A DNA stretch of 64,000 bases from Mycolicibacterium wolinskyi (GCF_002101965.1 NZ_LQQA01000034.1:161560-225559); one strand, 5' to 3'. Counted from the stretch's first letter, positions 34,062-42,804 are shown. Numbers and translations: made by a program. Notes: a model not told the origin generated them from the letters alone.

Positions 34062-35519
34062 ATGAACCAGTCCGAAGCACCTCTCCTCGACGCCTTGAAC
34101 TCCTACCACGCGTCAAACCGGTACGGTTTCTCGCCGCCCGGGCACCGGCAGGGCCGTGGTGTGGACGAGCGGGTTCTGCGGGTCCTCGGCCGCGAGCCGT
34201 TCCTGAGCGATGTGCTGGCGAGCGGCGGACTCGACGATCGGCGTAGCAGCAACGGCTATCTGACGCGCGCCGAAGATCTCATGGCAGAGGCCGTGGGCGC
34301 CGACGTGGCCTGGTTTTCCACGTGCGGCAGTTCGTTGTCGGTGAAGGCCGCGATGATGGCCGTCGCCGGTGGTGACGGCAGCCTGCTGCTGAGCCGGGAC
34401 AGTCACAAGTCGGTCGTGGCCGGGCTGATCTTCTCCGGGGTGACACCGCGCTGGATCACGCCGCGCTGGGACGCCGAACGGCACATGTCCCATCCACCGT
34501 CGCCACAGCAGGTCGAAGAAACGTGGCAGCGCTATCCCGACGCCGCCGGGGCGTTGATCGTCAGCCCGAGCCCGTACGGCACCTGCGCGGATCTGGAGGG
34601 CATCGCCGAGGTGTGTCACGCGCGCGGCAAGCCGCTGATCGTCGACGAGGCGTGGGGTGCGCATCTGCCGTTCCACGAGGACCTGCCGACATGGGCGATG
34701 AATGCCGGTGCGGATGTGTGCGTGGTGAGCGTGCACAAGATGGGTGCCGGATTCGAACAGGGTTCCGTATTCCACCTACAGGGCGATCTCGTCGACCAGG
34801 ACCGGCTGTCGCAGTGTGCCGATCTGCTGATGACGACCAGCCCGAACGTGTTGCTGTACACCGCGATCGACGGATGGCGCCGGCAGATGGTGCAGCGCGG
34901 GCACGAGTTGATGGGCGCTGCGCTCGAACTGGCCGAGCAGACCAGGCACCAGATCGAGAAGATCCCCGATATCGAGGTTCTCGACGACGAGCTTCTCGGA
35001 GTGCAGGCCTCGCACGACCTCGACCGGCTGCAGGTACTGATCGACGTCGCGGAAACCGGGACGTCGGGTTACCAGGCCGCCGACTGGCTGCGCGAGTACT
35101 GCCAGGTGGACATGGGGATGACCGACCACCGCAGGATCCTGGCGACCATGTCGTTCGCCGACGGCGCCGACACCGCGGGCCGGTTGATCGACGCATTGAC
35201 CCTGTGGCGCAAAGCCGCCGACGACTTCGACCGGCCACCGCGCGTCGATCTGCCGTCACCCGAGGAGATCCAGCTGACGACCGTCACGTCACCGCGCGAC
35301 GCATTCTTCGGTCGGGTCGAGAAGGTTCCGGTCGAGGAGGCGGCGGGCCGGATATCCGCCGAGCAGATCACCCCCTATCCGCCGGGCATCCCAGCAGTGG
35401 TCCCCGGCGAACGTCTCAATCAGGCCGTACTCGACTATCTCCGAACGGGTTTGGAGGCCGGCATGAATCTGCCGGATCCGGCGGATCCCCAGCTGCGCAC
35501 GGTCCGTGTGACGGCCTAG
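34062..35519 (+). CDS. Orn/Lys/Arg decarboxylase family PLP enzyme
   Basis: 485 residues, fold-type I basic amino acid decarboxylase of the short type (like Bacillus SpeA). PLP site: SRDSHKSVVAG, IVDEAWGAH and Lys226 in SVHKMGAGF; the C-terminal decarboxylase domain (about 370-470) is present. It would decarboxylate arginine, lysine or ornithine to a polyamine or precursor in the cytosol. ATG at 34062, 27 bases after the MFS gene. The ribosome site is weak. Convergent with the SDR, 5 bases apart. Confidence 0.9.
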   Translation: MNQSEAPLLDALNSYHASNRYGFSPPGHRQGRGVDERVLRVLGREPFLSDVLASGGLDDRRSSNGYLTRAEDLMAEAVGADVAWFSTCGSSLSVKAAMMAVAGGDGSLLLSRDSHKSVVAGLIFSGVTPRWITPRWDAERHMSHPPSPQQVEETWQRYPDAAGALIVSPSPYGTCADLEGIAEVCHARGKPLIVDEAWGAHLPFHEDLPTWAMNAGADVCVVSVHKMGAGFEQGSVFHLQGDLVDQDRLSQCADLLMTTSPNVLLYTAIDGWRRQMVQRGHELMGAALELAEQTRHQIEKIPDIEVLDDELLGVQASHDLDRLQVLIDVAETGTSGYQAADWLREYCQVDMGMTDHRRILATMSFADGADTAGRLIDALTLWRKAADDFDRPPRVDLPSPEEIQLTTVTSPRDAFFGRVEKVPVEEAAGRISAEQITPYPPGIPAVVPGERLNQAVLDYLRTGLEAGMNLPDPADPQLRTVRVTA

Positions 35520-35524
35520 CCGGG

Positions 35525-36250
35525 TCAACGCGTCGCCCACGCACCACCGTTGACGGCCAGCACCTGACCGGTGAGGTGACGCGCGCCCGGCGACGCAAGG
35601 AACTCCACGGTGGCAGCGATGTCCTGTGGCGTGCCTGCCCGTCCCGTCGCGGTGGCAGCGATGAGCTCTGATGTGCGTTCACCGGACAGCTTGTCGCGGA
35701 AGAACTCGGTGTCGGCGATGTAGCCGGGCGATACGACGTTTGCGGTCACCCCCAGTGGTCCGAGCGCTCTGGACAGCTCGATGTTCCACGATGCGACAGC
35801 GGCTTTCGCCGCCCCGTAGGAGCCTGAGCCCTGGTCGGCGGCGATCGAACCGAGCGTGATGACCGCCCCGCCGCTCGCGAGCTTGTCGCGACACGCGGTG
35901 GTCATGATGACCGCGGACAGCACGTTGGCGGTGAAGTTCGACAGCCAGGCGTCGGCGACCTCGCGCAGGGTCTGGCCGGGGGAGTCGGCGTCGAAGTCGC
36001 GGTTGCCACCCGCGTTGTTGACCAGGACGTCCACGGCGCCAAGCGATTCCACGAACCCGCCGACGGCATCGGGATCGGTGGCGTCGAAGCAGGCGGATAC
36101 GACGTTGCCCGGCAATGTGGCTGTCGTCTCTTCGAGCACAGCCTTGCGGCGGCCGGTGATGACGACCGAGTCTCCGGATGCGGCAAATCGTTGCGCGATG
36201 GCCCGGCCTATTCCGGTGCCGCCGCCGGTCACCACGACGGTGCGTCCCAT
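35525..36250 (-). CDS. Short-chain dehydrogenase/reductase under MarR control
   Basis: 241 residues, classical SDR: TGGGTGIG, NNAG, Ser in LGSIA, YGAAK. TGRRK after the second strand suggests NADP. A strong AGGAG precedes the ATG at 36250. Divergent from a MarR gene with two palindromic operators between them, so repression by that MarR is likely. Substrate unknown; such SDR-MarR pairs often answer to reactive carbonyls or aromatic compounds. Confidence 0.91.
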   Translation of the reverse strand: MGRTVVVTGGGTGIGRAIAQRFAASGDSVVITGRRKAVLEETTATLPGNVVSACFDATDPDAVGGFVESLGAVDVLVNNAGGNRDFDADSPGQTLREVADAWLSNFTANVLSAVIMTTACRDKLASGGAVITLGSIAADQGSGSYGAAKAAVASWNIELSRALGPLGVTANVVSPGYIADTEFFRDKLSGERTSELIAATATGRAGTPQDIAATVEFLASPGARHLTGQVLAVNGGAWATR

Positions 36251-36276
36251 GATCACTCCTCTGCTTCGGGTAGGTT

Positions 36277-36290
36277 GTTTAGAGCTAAAC
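36277..36290. promoter_or_regulatory. MarR operator-like palindrome 1
   Basis: GTTTAG-AG-CTAAAC, perfect 6-bp arms. Same arms as the site at 36301, with centres 24 bp apart. Lies 26 bases upstream of the SDR start codon. Confidence 0.75.
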
Positions 36291-36300
36291 GTAGCAGATC

Positions 36301-36314
36301 GTTTAGTGCTAAAC
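36301..36314. promoter_or_regulatory. MarR operator-like palindrome 2
   Basis: GTTTAG-TG-CTAAAC, perfect 6-bp arms, ending one base before the GAGGAG ribosome site (36315-36320) of the MarR gene. Together with the site at 36277 it forms a pair that would let one regulator shut both divergent genes. Confidence 0.75.
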
Positions 36315-36325
36315 GAGGAGATGGC

Positions 36326-36868
36326 ATGCTTGATCCGCACGACCCCGTCGATGCGATCGCGTTGGCGTGGGCCAACGAACGGCCAGGCACCGCGGTCGGA
36401 TCGATCGGCATCGTCACGCGCGTCTGGCACGCCGCGAAGCTTCTCGGCGAGGACCGTCGCCGCACCCTGGCCGCGGCCGGCGCGGATGCCGCGGTGCTCG
36501 ACTTGTTGTCGGTGCTGCGCCGCAGCGGCGAACCGTACCGGTTGACCACCCGCGAACTGGCGGAGGCGACCATGATCACCGCAGGCGCGATCTCGCAACG
36601 GATCGCGCGGGCCGAACGTGACGGCCTGGTCACGCGCACCGCCCGGGTGGACGGCTCACGCAAGGTCGATGTCGAGCTCACGGCCGCGGGCCACGCGCTC
36701 GTCGAGGAGCTCGTCGACCGGGTGCTGGGCCGAGAGGCCGAGTTGATCGATCATCTCGACGCCGATCAACAACGACAACTCGCCGAGCTTCTGCGCCGGC
36801 TGTTGGACGGTCTCGACCGCAAGCTCGGGAACCAGAAGATCAGCCAGGTCGGCGACATCGCCGAGTAG
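36326..36868 (+). CDS. MarR-family transcriptional regulator
   Basis: 180 residues. The winged helix is at about 60-125: helices LTTRELAEATMITAGAISQRIARAERDGLV and wing TARVDGSRKVDVELTAAG, followed by the C-terminal dimerisation helices. GAGGAG lies 5 bases before the ATG. Probably self-regulated and controlling the divergent SDR through the two GTTTAG-N2-CTAAAC sites. The ligand is unknown. Convergent with udgX, 5 bases apart. Confidence 0.93.
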   Translation: MLDPHDPVDAIALAWANERPGTAVGSIGIVTRVWHAAKLLGEDRRRTLAAAGADAAVLDLLSVLRRSGEPYRLTTRELAEATMITAGAISQRIARAERDGLVTRTARVDGSRKVDVELTAAGHALVEELVDRVLGREAELIDHLDADQQRQLAELLRRLLDGLDRKLGNQKISQVGDIAE

Positions 36869-36873
36869 CACCG

Positions 36874-37518
36874 CTAAGCCGGCGCGTGGCAGAGCGAAGC
36901 CGCCAACCGGAGGTCGTCGACCAACCCGTCAAAGGCGATGTCTCGGTCCTCTTTCGGTCCGCGCAACAACGACGACGGGTGCACGGTCGCCACGAGTTCG
37001 GGTTCGCCCGTGGCGATCCCGCTCGGTAGGTGCAGCACCTCGCCGCGGTGCTGGGTGACTCGGAAATCGTTGCCCAGCACCGATTTCGCCGCCGTGGCGC
37101 CGAGGAGCACGACGACCTCGGGCTCGACGGCATCCAGTTCGGCCACGAGCCACGGCCGGCACGCGACGACCTCGGTGCGGCTCGGTGTCTTGTGGATGCG
37201 CCGTTTACCGCGCTCCGCCTGGGTGAACTTGAAATGCTTGACCGCGTTGGTCAAATACACCGAATCGCGCTCGATGCCCGCCGCGTGCAACGCGTCGTCG
37301 AGGACCCGGCCGGCCGGGCCGACGAACGGTGCGCCCGCTCGGTCCTCCCGGTCGCCGGGCTGTTCACCGATCAGCATCATGCGCGCATCCCGCGCGCCCG
37401 CCCCGAACACCGTCTGACTGGCGTCGCGGTACAAATCGCAGCCACGGCAACCCCGGGCCGCGGTGGTCAGCACTTCCAGGTCCCGGGAGTCCGGGACGAA
37501 TACCTCTGCTCCGGCCAT
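36874..37518 (-). CDS. udgX: UdgX, uracil-DNA binding protein of the uracil-DNA glycosylase superfamily
   Basis: 214 residues. Motif GEQPGD at 51-56, KRRIH at 105-109 (the UdgX-specific R-loop) and HPSSLL. In the described M. smegmatis UdgX, His109 attacks the sugar after uracil release and leaves the protein covalently bound to DNA; the same residue number holds here. Iron-sulphur candidates are Cys24, Cys27 and Cys120; the remaining position, Cys in related glycosylases (VKC), is His95 (VKHF). The ATG at 37518 gives the same N-terminus as known UdgX proteins. It acts in the cytosol on uracil from cytosine deamination; its physiological role is unsettled. Confidence 0.95.
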   Translation of the reverse strand: MAGAEVFVPDSRDLEVLTTAARGCRGCDLYRDASQTVFGAGARDARMMLIGEQPGDREDRAGAPFVGPAGRVLDDALHAAGIERDSVYLTNAVKHFKFTQAERGKRRIHKTPSRTEVVACRPWLVAELDAVEPEVVVLLGATAAKSVLGNDFRVTQHRGEVLHLPSGIATGEPELVATVHPSSLLRGPKEDRDIAFDGLVDDLRLAASLCHAPA

Positions 37519-37541
37519 ACCGACTGGATACCCACTTTGCC

Positions 37542-37566
37542 GTTTCAACAGCTTTCGCCGGGGTAT
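37542..37566 (+). promoter_or_regulatory. SigF-like promoter upstream of esterase-katE
   Basis: GTTT at 37542-37545 and GGGTAT at 37561-37566 with a 15-base spacer, which fits the mycobacterial SigF pattern GTTT-N15-17-GGGTA. The ATG of the esterase follows 31 bases later. A SigF origin suits the stationary-phase and stress role of a KatE-type catalase downstream. Confidence 0.65.
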
Positions 37567-37596
37567 GCCGCCATCAGCAAACAGGAGAAGGTAACC

Positions 37597-38655
37597 ATGA
37601 CCACGGCCGCAGTCTCGGTTGACGACAGCCTGGGCACGTCGACCGGCAAGCGCATCGAACATCGCCGGCGAAGTGTTGAAGCGATTGCTCTGGCCACGGG
37701 CTGTCGGGTCGTGGTGCGCAACGCCGTCCGGATGTGGGCCTTGCAGCCCGGTCTGGGCTGGCCGTTGGCTTCGATCGACCGCATGGTGGGCCTGATCCCG
37801 CGGCGCATCGGTGCGACAGTCGAGCCGGTGGCCTTACCCATGTGTCGAGCCGAATTCGTGCGCGCATCCGGTGCATCGGACCGGCGCGCGATCCTCTACC
37901 TGCACGGCGGCGCGTTCATGACGTGCGGGCTCAACACTCACCGAGGCCTGGTGGCGCGGCTGTCGAAGGCCGCCGATGCGGCCGTGCTCAACGTCGGCTA
38001 CCGGATGCTGCCCGCGTGGGGGTTGGCCGAGGCGATCGACGACGCGCTCGCGGGTCTTCGGTGGTTGCGGCGTCGCGGCTACGACTCGCGACAGGTGGTC
38101 ATCGCAGGCGATTCGGCGGGCGGCTATCTGGCACTCGCCACGGCGCTGCGCCTCATCGCGCGGGGTGTCGAGCCCGCTGCCGGCGTCGCGGCGATCTCGC
38201 CGTTGACCGATCTGGACCCGGCCCGCAAGCTCGCGCACCGCAACGCACGCCGGTGCTCGATGTTCACCGGCGCGGCGCTGTCGGCCTTCGCAAGGTACCT
38301 GCACCAGTGTGAACAGGGGCTCGTCCGTGACCGCGATGCGCAGGCCGTGGTGAACCCGGCCGCCGTCGATCTGTCGAACATGCCGCCGGTGGCGGTGCAC
38401 GTCAGCGGTGACGAATCGCTGTTGGCGGATTCGGAGCTGTTGGCGGACCGGCTCGCCGACGCGAACGTCCGGTGTGATCTGCATGTGTGGAACGGGCAGA
38501 TTCACGACTTCCCGTTGGCCGCGGATGTGTTGCCGGAAGGCCGCCGGGCTATCCGGTATCTCGGCGATTTCGTCAGGGAGGTCACCCGTACCGGAGGCCG
38601 CGTCGCATCGAGTTTGTCGGGTCGGGGCCAGGGGTATTCGGCGCCTGGTGCCTGA
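37597..38655 (+). CDS. Alpha/beta hydrolase, hormone-sensitive lipase family esterase
   Basis: 352 residues. Oxyanion HGGAF near residue 101, nucleophile GDSAGG near 170, acid in GDESLL and His in QIHDF. AGGAGAAGG lies upstream of the ATG at 37597. Probably a cytosolic carboxylester hydrolase; the substrate is unknown. The catalase gene begins 16 bases after its stop, so both are likely on the SigF-type transcript. Confidence 0.9.
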   Translation: MTTAAVSVDDSLGTSTGKRIEHRRRSVEAIALATGCRVVVRNAVRMWALQPGLGWPLASIDRMVGLIPRRIGATVEPVALPMCRAEFVRASGASDRRAILYLHGGAFMTCGLNTHRGLVARLSKAADAAVLNVGYRMLPAWGLAEAIDDALAGLRWLRRRGYDSRQVVIAGDSAGGYLALATALRLIARGVEPAAGVAAISPLTDLDPARKLAHRNARRCSMFTGAALSAFARYLHQCEQGLVRDRDAQAVVNPAAVDLSNMPPVAVHVSGDESLLADSELLADRLADANVRCDLHVWNGQIHDFPLAADVLPEGRRAIRYLGDFVREVTRTGGRVASSLSGRGQGYSAPGA

Positions 38656-38671
38656 TGCGACGAGGGAGTAC

Positions 38672-40792
38672 ATGGTGGCCGACGTAAACGATGGCAAGGC
38701 AAATCCGAAACAAGATCAGCTCGACGAGAACCGGGTGGACCGGGCGACCGGATATCTCACGACACAGCAGGGTGTCCGGGTCGACCACACCGACGATGCG
38801 CTGACCGTCGGGGAGCGCGGCCCGACGCTGCTGGAGGACTTCCACGCCAGGGAGAAGATCACCCATTTCGACCACGAACGCATACCGGAGCGGGTGGTGC
38901 ATGCGCGTGGCGCAGGAGCTTACGGGTTCTTCGAGCCCTACGACGATTCGCTGGCCGAGTACACGGCCGCGAAGTTCCTCACGACACCCGGTCTGCAGAC
39001 TCCGGTGTTCGTCCGGTTCTCCACGGTCGCCGGTTCACGTGGATCGGCCGACACCGTGCGCGACGTCCGCGGTTTCGCCACGAAGTTCTACACCGAGCAG
39101 GGCAATTACGATCTGGTGGGCAACAACTTCCCGGTGTTCTTCATCCAGGACGGCATCAAGTTCCCGGATTTCGTGCACGCGGTAAAACCCGAGCCGCACA
39201 ACGAGATTCCGCAGGCGGCGTCCGCCCATGACACGCTTTGGGATTTCGTATCGCTGCAGCCGGAAACCCTGCACGCCATCATGTGGCTGATGTCCGACCG
39301 CGCGTTGCCGCGCAGCTACCGGATGATGCAGGGTTTCGGCGTGCACACGTTCCGGTTCGTAAACGCCTCCGGTAAAGGCGTTTTCGTCAAGTTCCACTGG
39401 AAACCGCGGCTCGGCGTGCATTCTCTGCTGTGGGAGGAATGCCAGAAGATCGCCGGTACCGATCCCGACTACAACCGGCGAGATCTGTGGGATTCCATCG
39501 AATCCGGTCAGTACCCGGAGTGGGAACTCGGCGTGCAGCTGGTCGACGAGTCGGACGAGTTCAACTTCCCGTTCGATCTGTTGGACTCGACGAAGATCAT
39601 TCCCGAGGAGATGGTCCCGGTACGGCCCGTGGGGCGGATGGTGCTCAACCGGAATCCGGACAATTTCTTCGCCGAGACCGAGCAGGTGGCCTTCCACACC
39701 GCAAACGTCGTGCCGGGTATCGACTTCACGAATGATCCGCTGTTGCAGTTCCGGAACTTCTCCTACCTCGACACGCAGCTCATTCGCCTGGGCGGGCCGA
39801 ATTTCGCCCAGCTTCCGGTCAACCGGCCGATCGCCGAGGTGCGTAACAACCAGCACGACGGATACAGCCAGCACACCATTCCGCGGGGCAAGACGAGCTA
39901 CTTCAAGAACAGCCTCGGGGGCGGCTGCCCGGCGCTCGCCGACGAGGACGTCTTCCGGCATTACACGCAGAAGGTCGACGGCCACACGATCCGGCAACGC
40001 GCCGAGAGCTTCAAGGACTTCTACAGTCAGGCCCGACTGTTCTGGAAGAGCATGTCGCCGGTGGAAGCCCGGCACATCGTCGCGGCGTTCGCATTCGAGC
40101 TGGGCAAGGTCCACGAGTCGACCGGTATCCGGCCCAGGGTCGTCGAGCAGCTCAACCTGGTGGACAACGATCTCGCTACGCAGGTCGCCGCCAAGCTCGG
40201 TCTGCCTGCGCCGAGCGCGGTGTCGATCGAGCTGGACCTGCCGGAATCACCGGCGTTGTCCCAGCTCAATCTGGTCAGCGGCGGCATCGAGACGCGCAAG
40301 ATCGCACTGTTGGCCGACAACGGAGTCGACGTGGCGGCCGTCGAGCAGTTCCGCGCCGCAATGGATGAACGCGGAGCGACGGTCGAGGTGCTCGCACCCG
40401 CGGGTGGCGGCACGTTGCAGGGTGCGTCCGGCGGTGAGCTGGCGGTCGATCGCGGCATGACCACGATGGCCTCGGTGCTCTACGACGCCGTTGTGGTGCC
40501 GGGCGGCGCCGAATCGGTCAGTGGGCTGACCGGTGACGGCTATGCGGTGCACTTCGTGCGGGAGGCCTACAAGCACCTCAAGGTCGTCGCGGCTTTCGGC
40601 GACGGTTGCGAGATGCTGCGTACCGCGGGAGTGGGTGAGCAGGTGTCCGAAAGCGGCGACGTCACCGCCGAGCGCGGCGTCGTGACGACGGCCGCCACCG
40701 GTGAGGTCTCGGCCGATTTCGTCGACGCGGTTGTCGACGCCTTGGCCCTACACCGGGTGTGGGACCGCGAAACCGACGCGGTGCCGGCGTGA
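38672..40792 (+). CDS. katE: Large-subunit (KatE/HPII-type) catalase
   Basis: 706 residues, clade 2 monofunctional haem catalase. Catalytic His region RVVHARGAGAYGFFE, Asn region VGNNFPVFFIQD, and proximal haem Tyr in FRNFSYLDTQ. The extra C-terminal flavodoxin/DJ-1-like domain (from about 560: KIALLADNGVDV, VVVPGGAESV) marks the large-subunit class. Breaks down hydrogen peroxide. ATG start with GAGGGAG upstream. Cotranscribed with the esterase; the promoter looks SigF-dependent. Confidence 0.95.
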   Translation: MVADVNDGKANPKQDQLDENRVDRATGYLTTQQGVRVDHTDDALTVGERGPTLLEDFHAREKITHFDHERIPERVVHARGAGAYGFFEPYDDSLAEYTAAKFLTTPGLQTPVFVRFSTVAGSRGSADTVRDVRGFATKFYTEQGNYDLVGNNFPVFFIQDGIKFPDFVHAVKPEPHNEIPQAASAHDTLWDFVSLQPETLHAIMWLMSDRALPRSYRMMQGFGVHTFRFVNASGKGVFVKFHWKPRLGVHSLLWEECQKIAGTDPDYNRRDLWDSIESGQYPEWELGVQLVDESDEFNFPFDLLDSTKIIPEEMVPVRPVGRMVLNRNPDNFFAETEQVAFHTANVVPGIDFTNDPLLQFRNFSYLDTQLIRLGGPNFAQLPVNRPIAEVRNNQHDGYSQHTIPRGKTSYFKNSLGGGCPALADEDVFRHYTQKVDGHTIRQRAESFKDFYSQARLFWKSMSPVEARHIVAAFAFELGKVHESTGIRPRVVEQLNLVDNDLATQVAAKLGLPAPSAVSIELDLPESPALSQLNLVSGGIETRKIALLADNGVDVAAVEQFRAAMDERGATVEVLAPAGGGTLQGASGGELAVDRGMTTMASVLYDAVVVPGGAESVSGLTGDGYAVHFVREAYKHLKVVAAFGDGCEMLRTAGVGEQVSESGDVTAERGVVTTAATGEVSADFVDAVVDALALHRVWDRETDAVPA

Positions 40793-40837
40793 TGATCGAC
40801 GTGTTTCCCCGGCCGGTGCCGTGGGCACCCAACTGAG

Positions 40838-41200
40838 ATGACTGACGAACGCAGCGACGTGACGTCCGAGACCCCCGAGGAAGGCGGTCCGGACGACACG
40901 CTGTCGCCAAGTGAGGCAACGGATTCGGACGAGGTGGCCAACGCCGACGGTGACGAGGTCGTCGATCCGCCGGAGGATTGGCAGGCCGCCGATGAGACGG
41001 AACCCGAGGAGTCGCTCGACCGCAAGCTCGAAGCCGAAGAACCGGATGTTTCCGCGCAGGAGCCCGCGCCACGTGACATCGACGAAACCGCGGCCGAGCC
41101 GAGAGACGTCGAAATCGTGCACCCCGACGACCGGCGCGAGGACCGGCCCGATGACAGGCCGGATGACGGAGAGGAGTCCCTCTTCCCGGTGGTTCGGTGA
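40838..41200 (+). CDS. Small acidic DUF5709-type protein
   Basis: 120 residues, strongly acidic and probably disordered. The segment ESLDRKLEAEEPDV resembles the DUF5709 core of actinobacterial stress proteins; the end is rich in Asp-Asp-Arg repeats (DDRREDRPDDRPDDGE). It follows katE by 45 bases and could belong to the same SigF-type unit. No function can be given. Confidence 0.75.
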   Translation: MTDERSDVTSETPEEGGPDDTLSPSEATDSDEVANADGDEVVDPPEDWQAADETEPEESLDRKLEAEEPDVSAQEPAPRDIDETAAEPRDVEIVHPDDRREDRPDDRPDDGEESLFPVVR

Positions 41201-41207
41201 CCGAAGG

Positions 41208-41975
41208 TCAGCCGGCCTGGCGCTGCAGCGTGACCGACGCGGTGTTCGCGTCGGCCTGCGCGGCGATCCCTTGGCCTTTCGCGGTGACCGCCAGCGCGGT
41301 GCGGTCCCCGCGGAACAGGTCGCGCGAGAACTCGCACGGTGACCCGTCCTGGTCGTATGTGACGCGAGTGATCAGCAGCAGCGCGGCTTTTGGTTTGATG
41401 CCGAGCAGGGTTGCTTCACTGCTGGTGGCGTTGACGGCCTCGATGCGCTCGTCGGCGCGGCCGGCGACCTTGCCGTACTGGGATTCGAGGATTTCGTAGA
41501 GGGACCCGCCCAGTTGTTGTTCGAGCAGGCCGGGAAAGGCGTCGGCCGGGAACTGGGCGTGCTCGAGCGAGATGGGCGAGCCGTCGGCCAGGCGGACCCG
41601 CTGAATCTCGACGACGTAGTCGCCCGGTCCGAGGCGTAACGCGGTCCGGGTGGCCTGGTCCGGTGTCGTGATCCGCGTGGACAGGACGCGAGTGCCGGCG
41701 ATATAGCCCTGGTTGGCCAGGAAGGCAGGCACCCCGACGACGTCGGAAAGGTTGCGTTCGACCTGCCCGTGGCTGATGAAGATGCCGCCGGCCCGGCCGA
41801 TGACCCGGTGCACCAGCCCCGCCTCCTCCAAGGCGGCCAGAACCTGGCGCAGGCTGGACCGGCTGGTGCCGTACCGGTCGGCGAGATCACGTTCACTGCC
41901 GAGTTTCGCGCCGGGGGCACCCGCGTTGATGTCGGCGACTATGCGACGCCGCAACTCCTCGCTCTGGATTGCCAC
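41208..41975 (-). CDS. GntR/HutC-family regulator of the microcompartment locus
   Basis: 255 residues. GntR winged helix (about 5-70; LGSERDLADRYGTSRSSLRQVLAALEEAGL) and UTRA ligand domain (about 95-245; ISLEHAQFPADAFPGLL). Last gene in the direction of the microcompartment operon, but it also has its own TAGAAT -10 element at 42007-42012 and an operator-like site at 41994-42008. A near-identical site lies in the divergent promoter region at 49128. Probably a repressor released by an amino alcohol or related metabolite; this is inference. Confidence 0.92.
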   Translation of the reverse strand: MAIQSEELRRRIVADINAGAPGAKLGSERDLADRYGTSRSSLRQVLAALEEAGLVHRVIGRAGGIFISHGQVERNLSDVVGVPAFLANQGYIAGTRVLSTRITTPDQATRTALRLGPGDYVVEIQRVRLADGSPISLEHAQFPADAFPGLLEQQLGGSLYEILESQYGKVAGRADERIEAVNATSSEATLLGIKPKAALLLITRVTYDQDGSPCEFSRDLFRGDRTALAVTAKGQGIAAQADANTASVTLQRQAG

Positions 41976-41993
41976 CCGGCCCCCTCACCGTGT

Positions 41994-42008
41994 ATTGGTC
42001 CAGCCAAT
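41994..42008. promoter_or_regulatory. HutC-type operator upstream of the GntR gene
   Basis: ATTGG-TCCAG-CCAAT, 5-bp arms. The form is close to NagR/DasR-type GntR operators (TGGT...ACCA). It abuts a leftward -10 hexamer TAGAAT (42007-42012), placing it over the transcription start. Its partner is TTTGGTAGTGCCAAT at 49128-49142. Confidence 0.65.
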
Positions 42009-42024
42009 TCTAGCCGGAGGTGCC

Positions 42025-42804
42025 TCAGAGTTCGGCGATGGCCAGATGCGATTCCGGCAGAATCTGCCCACCGTCGACGACCAGCGATTGGCCGGTGATG
42101 TAGGCCGCCTCGTCGGTGGCGAAGAACAGTGCCGCATTGCCGATGTCGGCGACCGAACCGAGCCGGCCGGCGGGCACTGCGGAGGCCATTTGGTCGAGGT
42201 AATCCTGGCCCATTTCACCGAGACCCTCGGTGATGATGTTGCCGGGCAGCACCGCGTTGATCGTGATCTTCTTGGGCGCGAGTTCCATCGCGGCGGTCCG
42301 CAGGAAGCCGAGCTGCGCGGCCTTGCTGGCCCCGTAGTGCGACCAGCCCGGATAACCGGTGATCGGGCCCGTGATCGACGACGTGATCACCACGCGGCCG
42401 TGACCGCTGGCGGTCAGCGCCTGCAGGGCGGCCTGCACGATGTAGACCGTGCCCTTGAAGTTGACGCCGAGCACCTGCTCGATGTCTTCGGGCGTGAGCT
42501 CCTCCAACCGGCCCGACGGGAAGATTCCGGCGTTGGCGCAGACGATGTCGAGACCGCCGTGCCGCTGCACCGCCTCTGCCACCGCACGCTGCGCGTCCTC
42601 GGGGCTGGAGACATCGGCGCTCAGCGCGCTGACGCGGCCCGGCGCGTCGGCCAGATCGGTGACCGCGGCTTCGAGGTCGGCTTGATTGCGCCCGGTGATC
42701 AACACGTCGACGCCCGCGTTGGCGAACGTCTGGGCGATGCCGCGGCCGATGCCTTTACTGCCGCCGGTGACTATGGCCGAGCGGCCCTGCAGAGAAGTGA
42801 ACAT
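42025..42804 (-). CDS. SDR dehydrogenase, likely aminoacetone / 1-amino-2-propanol
   Basis: 259 residues, classical SDR: TGGSKGIG, NAG, Ser in ITSSI, HYGASK. In the characterised M. smegmatis aminoacetone microcompartment locus the SDR at this place interconverts aminoacetone and 1-amino-2-propanol. Reduction of aminoacetone would use NADH made by the aldehyde dehydrogenase of the same operon. ATG at 42804, 29 bases after the kinase. Specificity is assigned by context only. Confidence 0.88.
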   Translation of the reverse strand: MFTSLQGRSAIVTGGSKGIGRGIAQTFANAGVDVLITGRNQADLEAAVTDLADAPGRVSALSADVSSPEDAQRAVAEAVQRHGGLDIVCANAGIFPSGRLEELTPEDIEQVLGVNFKGTVYIVQAALQALTASGHGRVVITSSITGPITGYPGWSHYGASKAAQLGFLRTAAMELAPKKITINAVLPGNIITEGLGEMGQDYLDQMASAVPAGRLGSVADIGNAALFFATDEAAYITGQSLVVDGGQILPESHLAIAEL

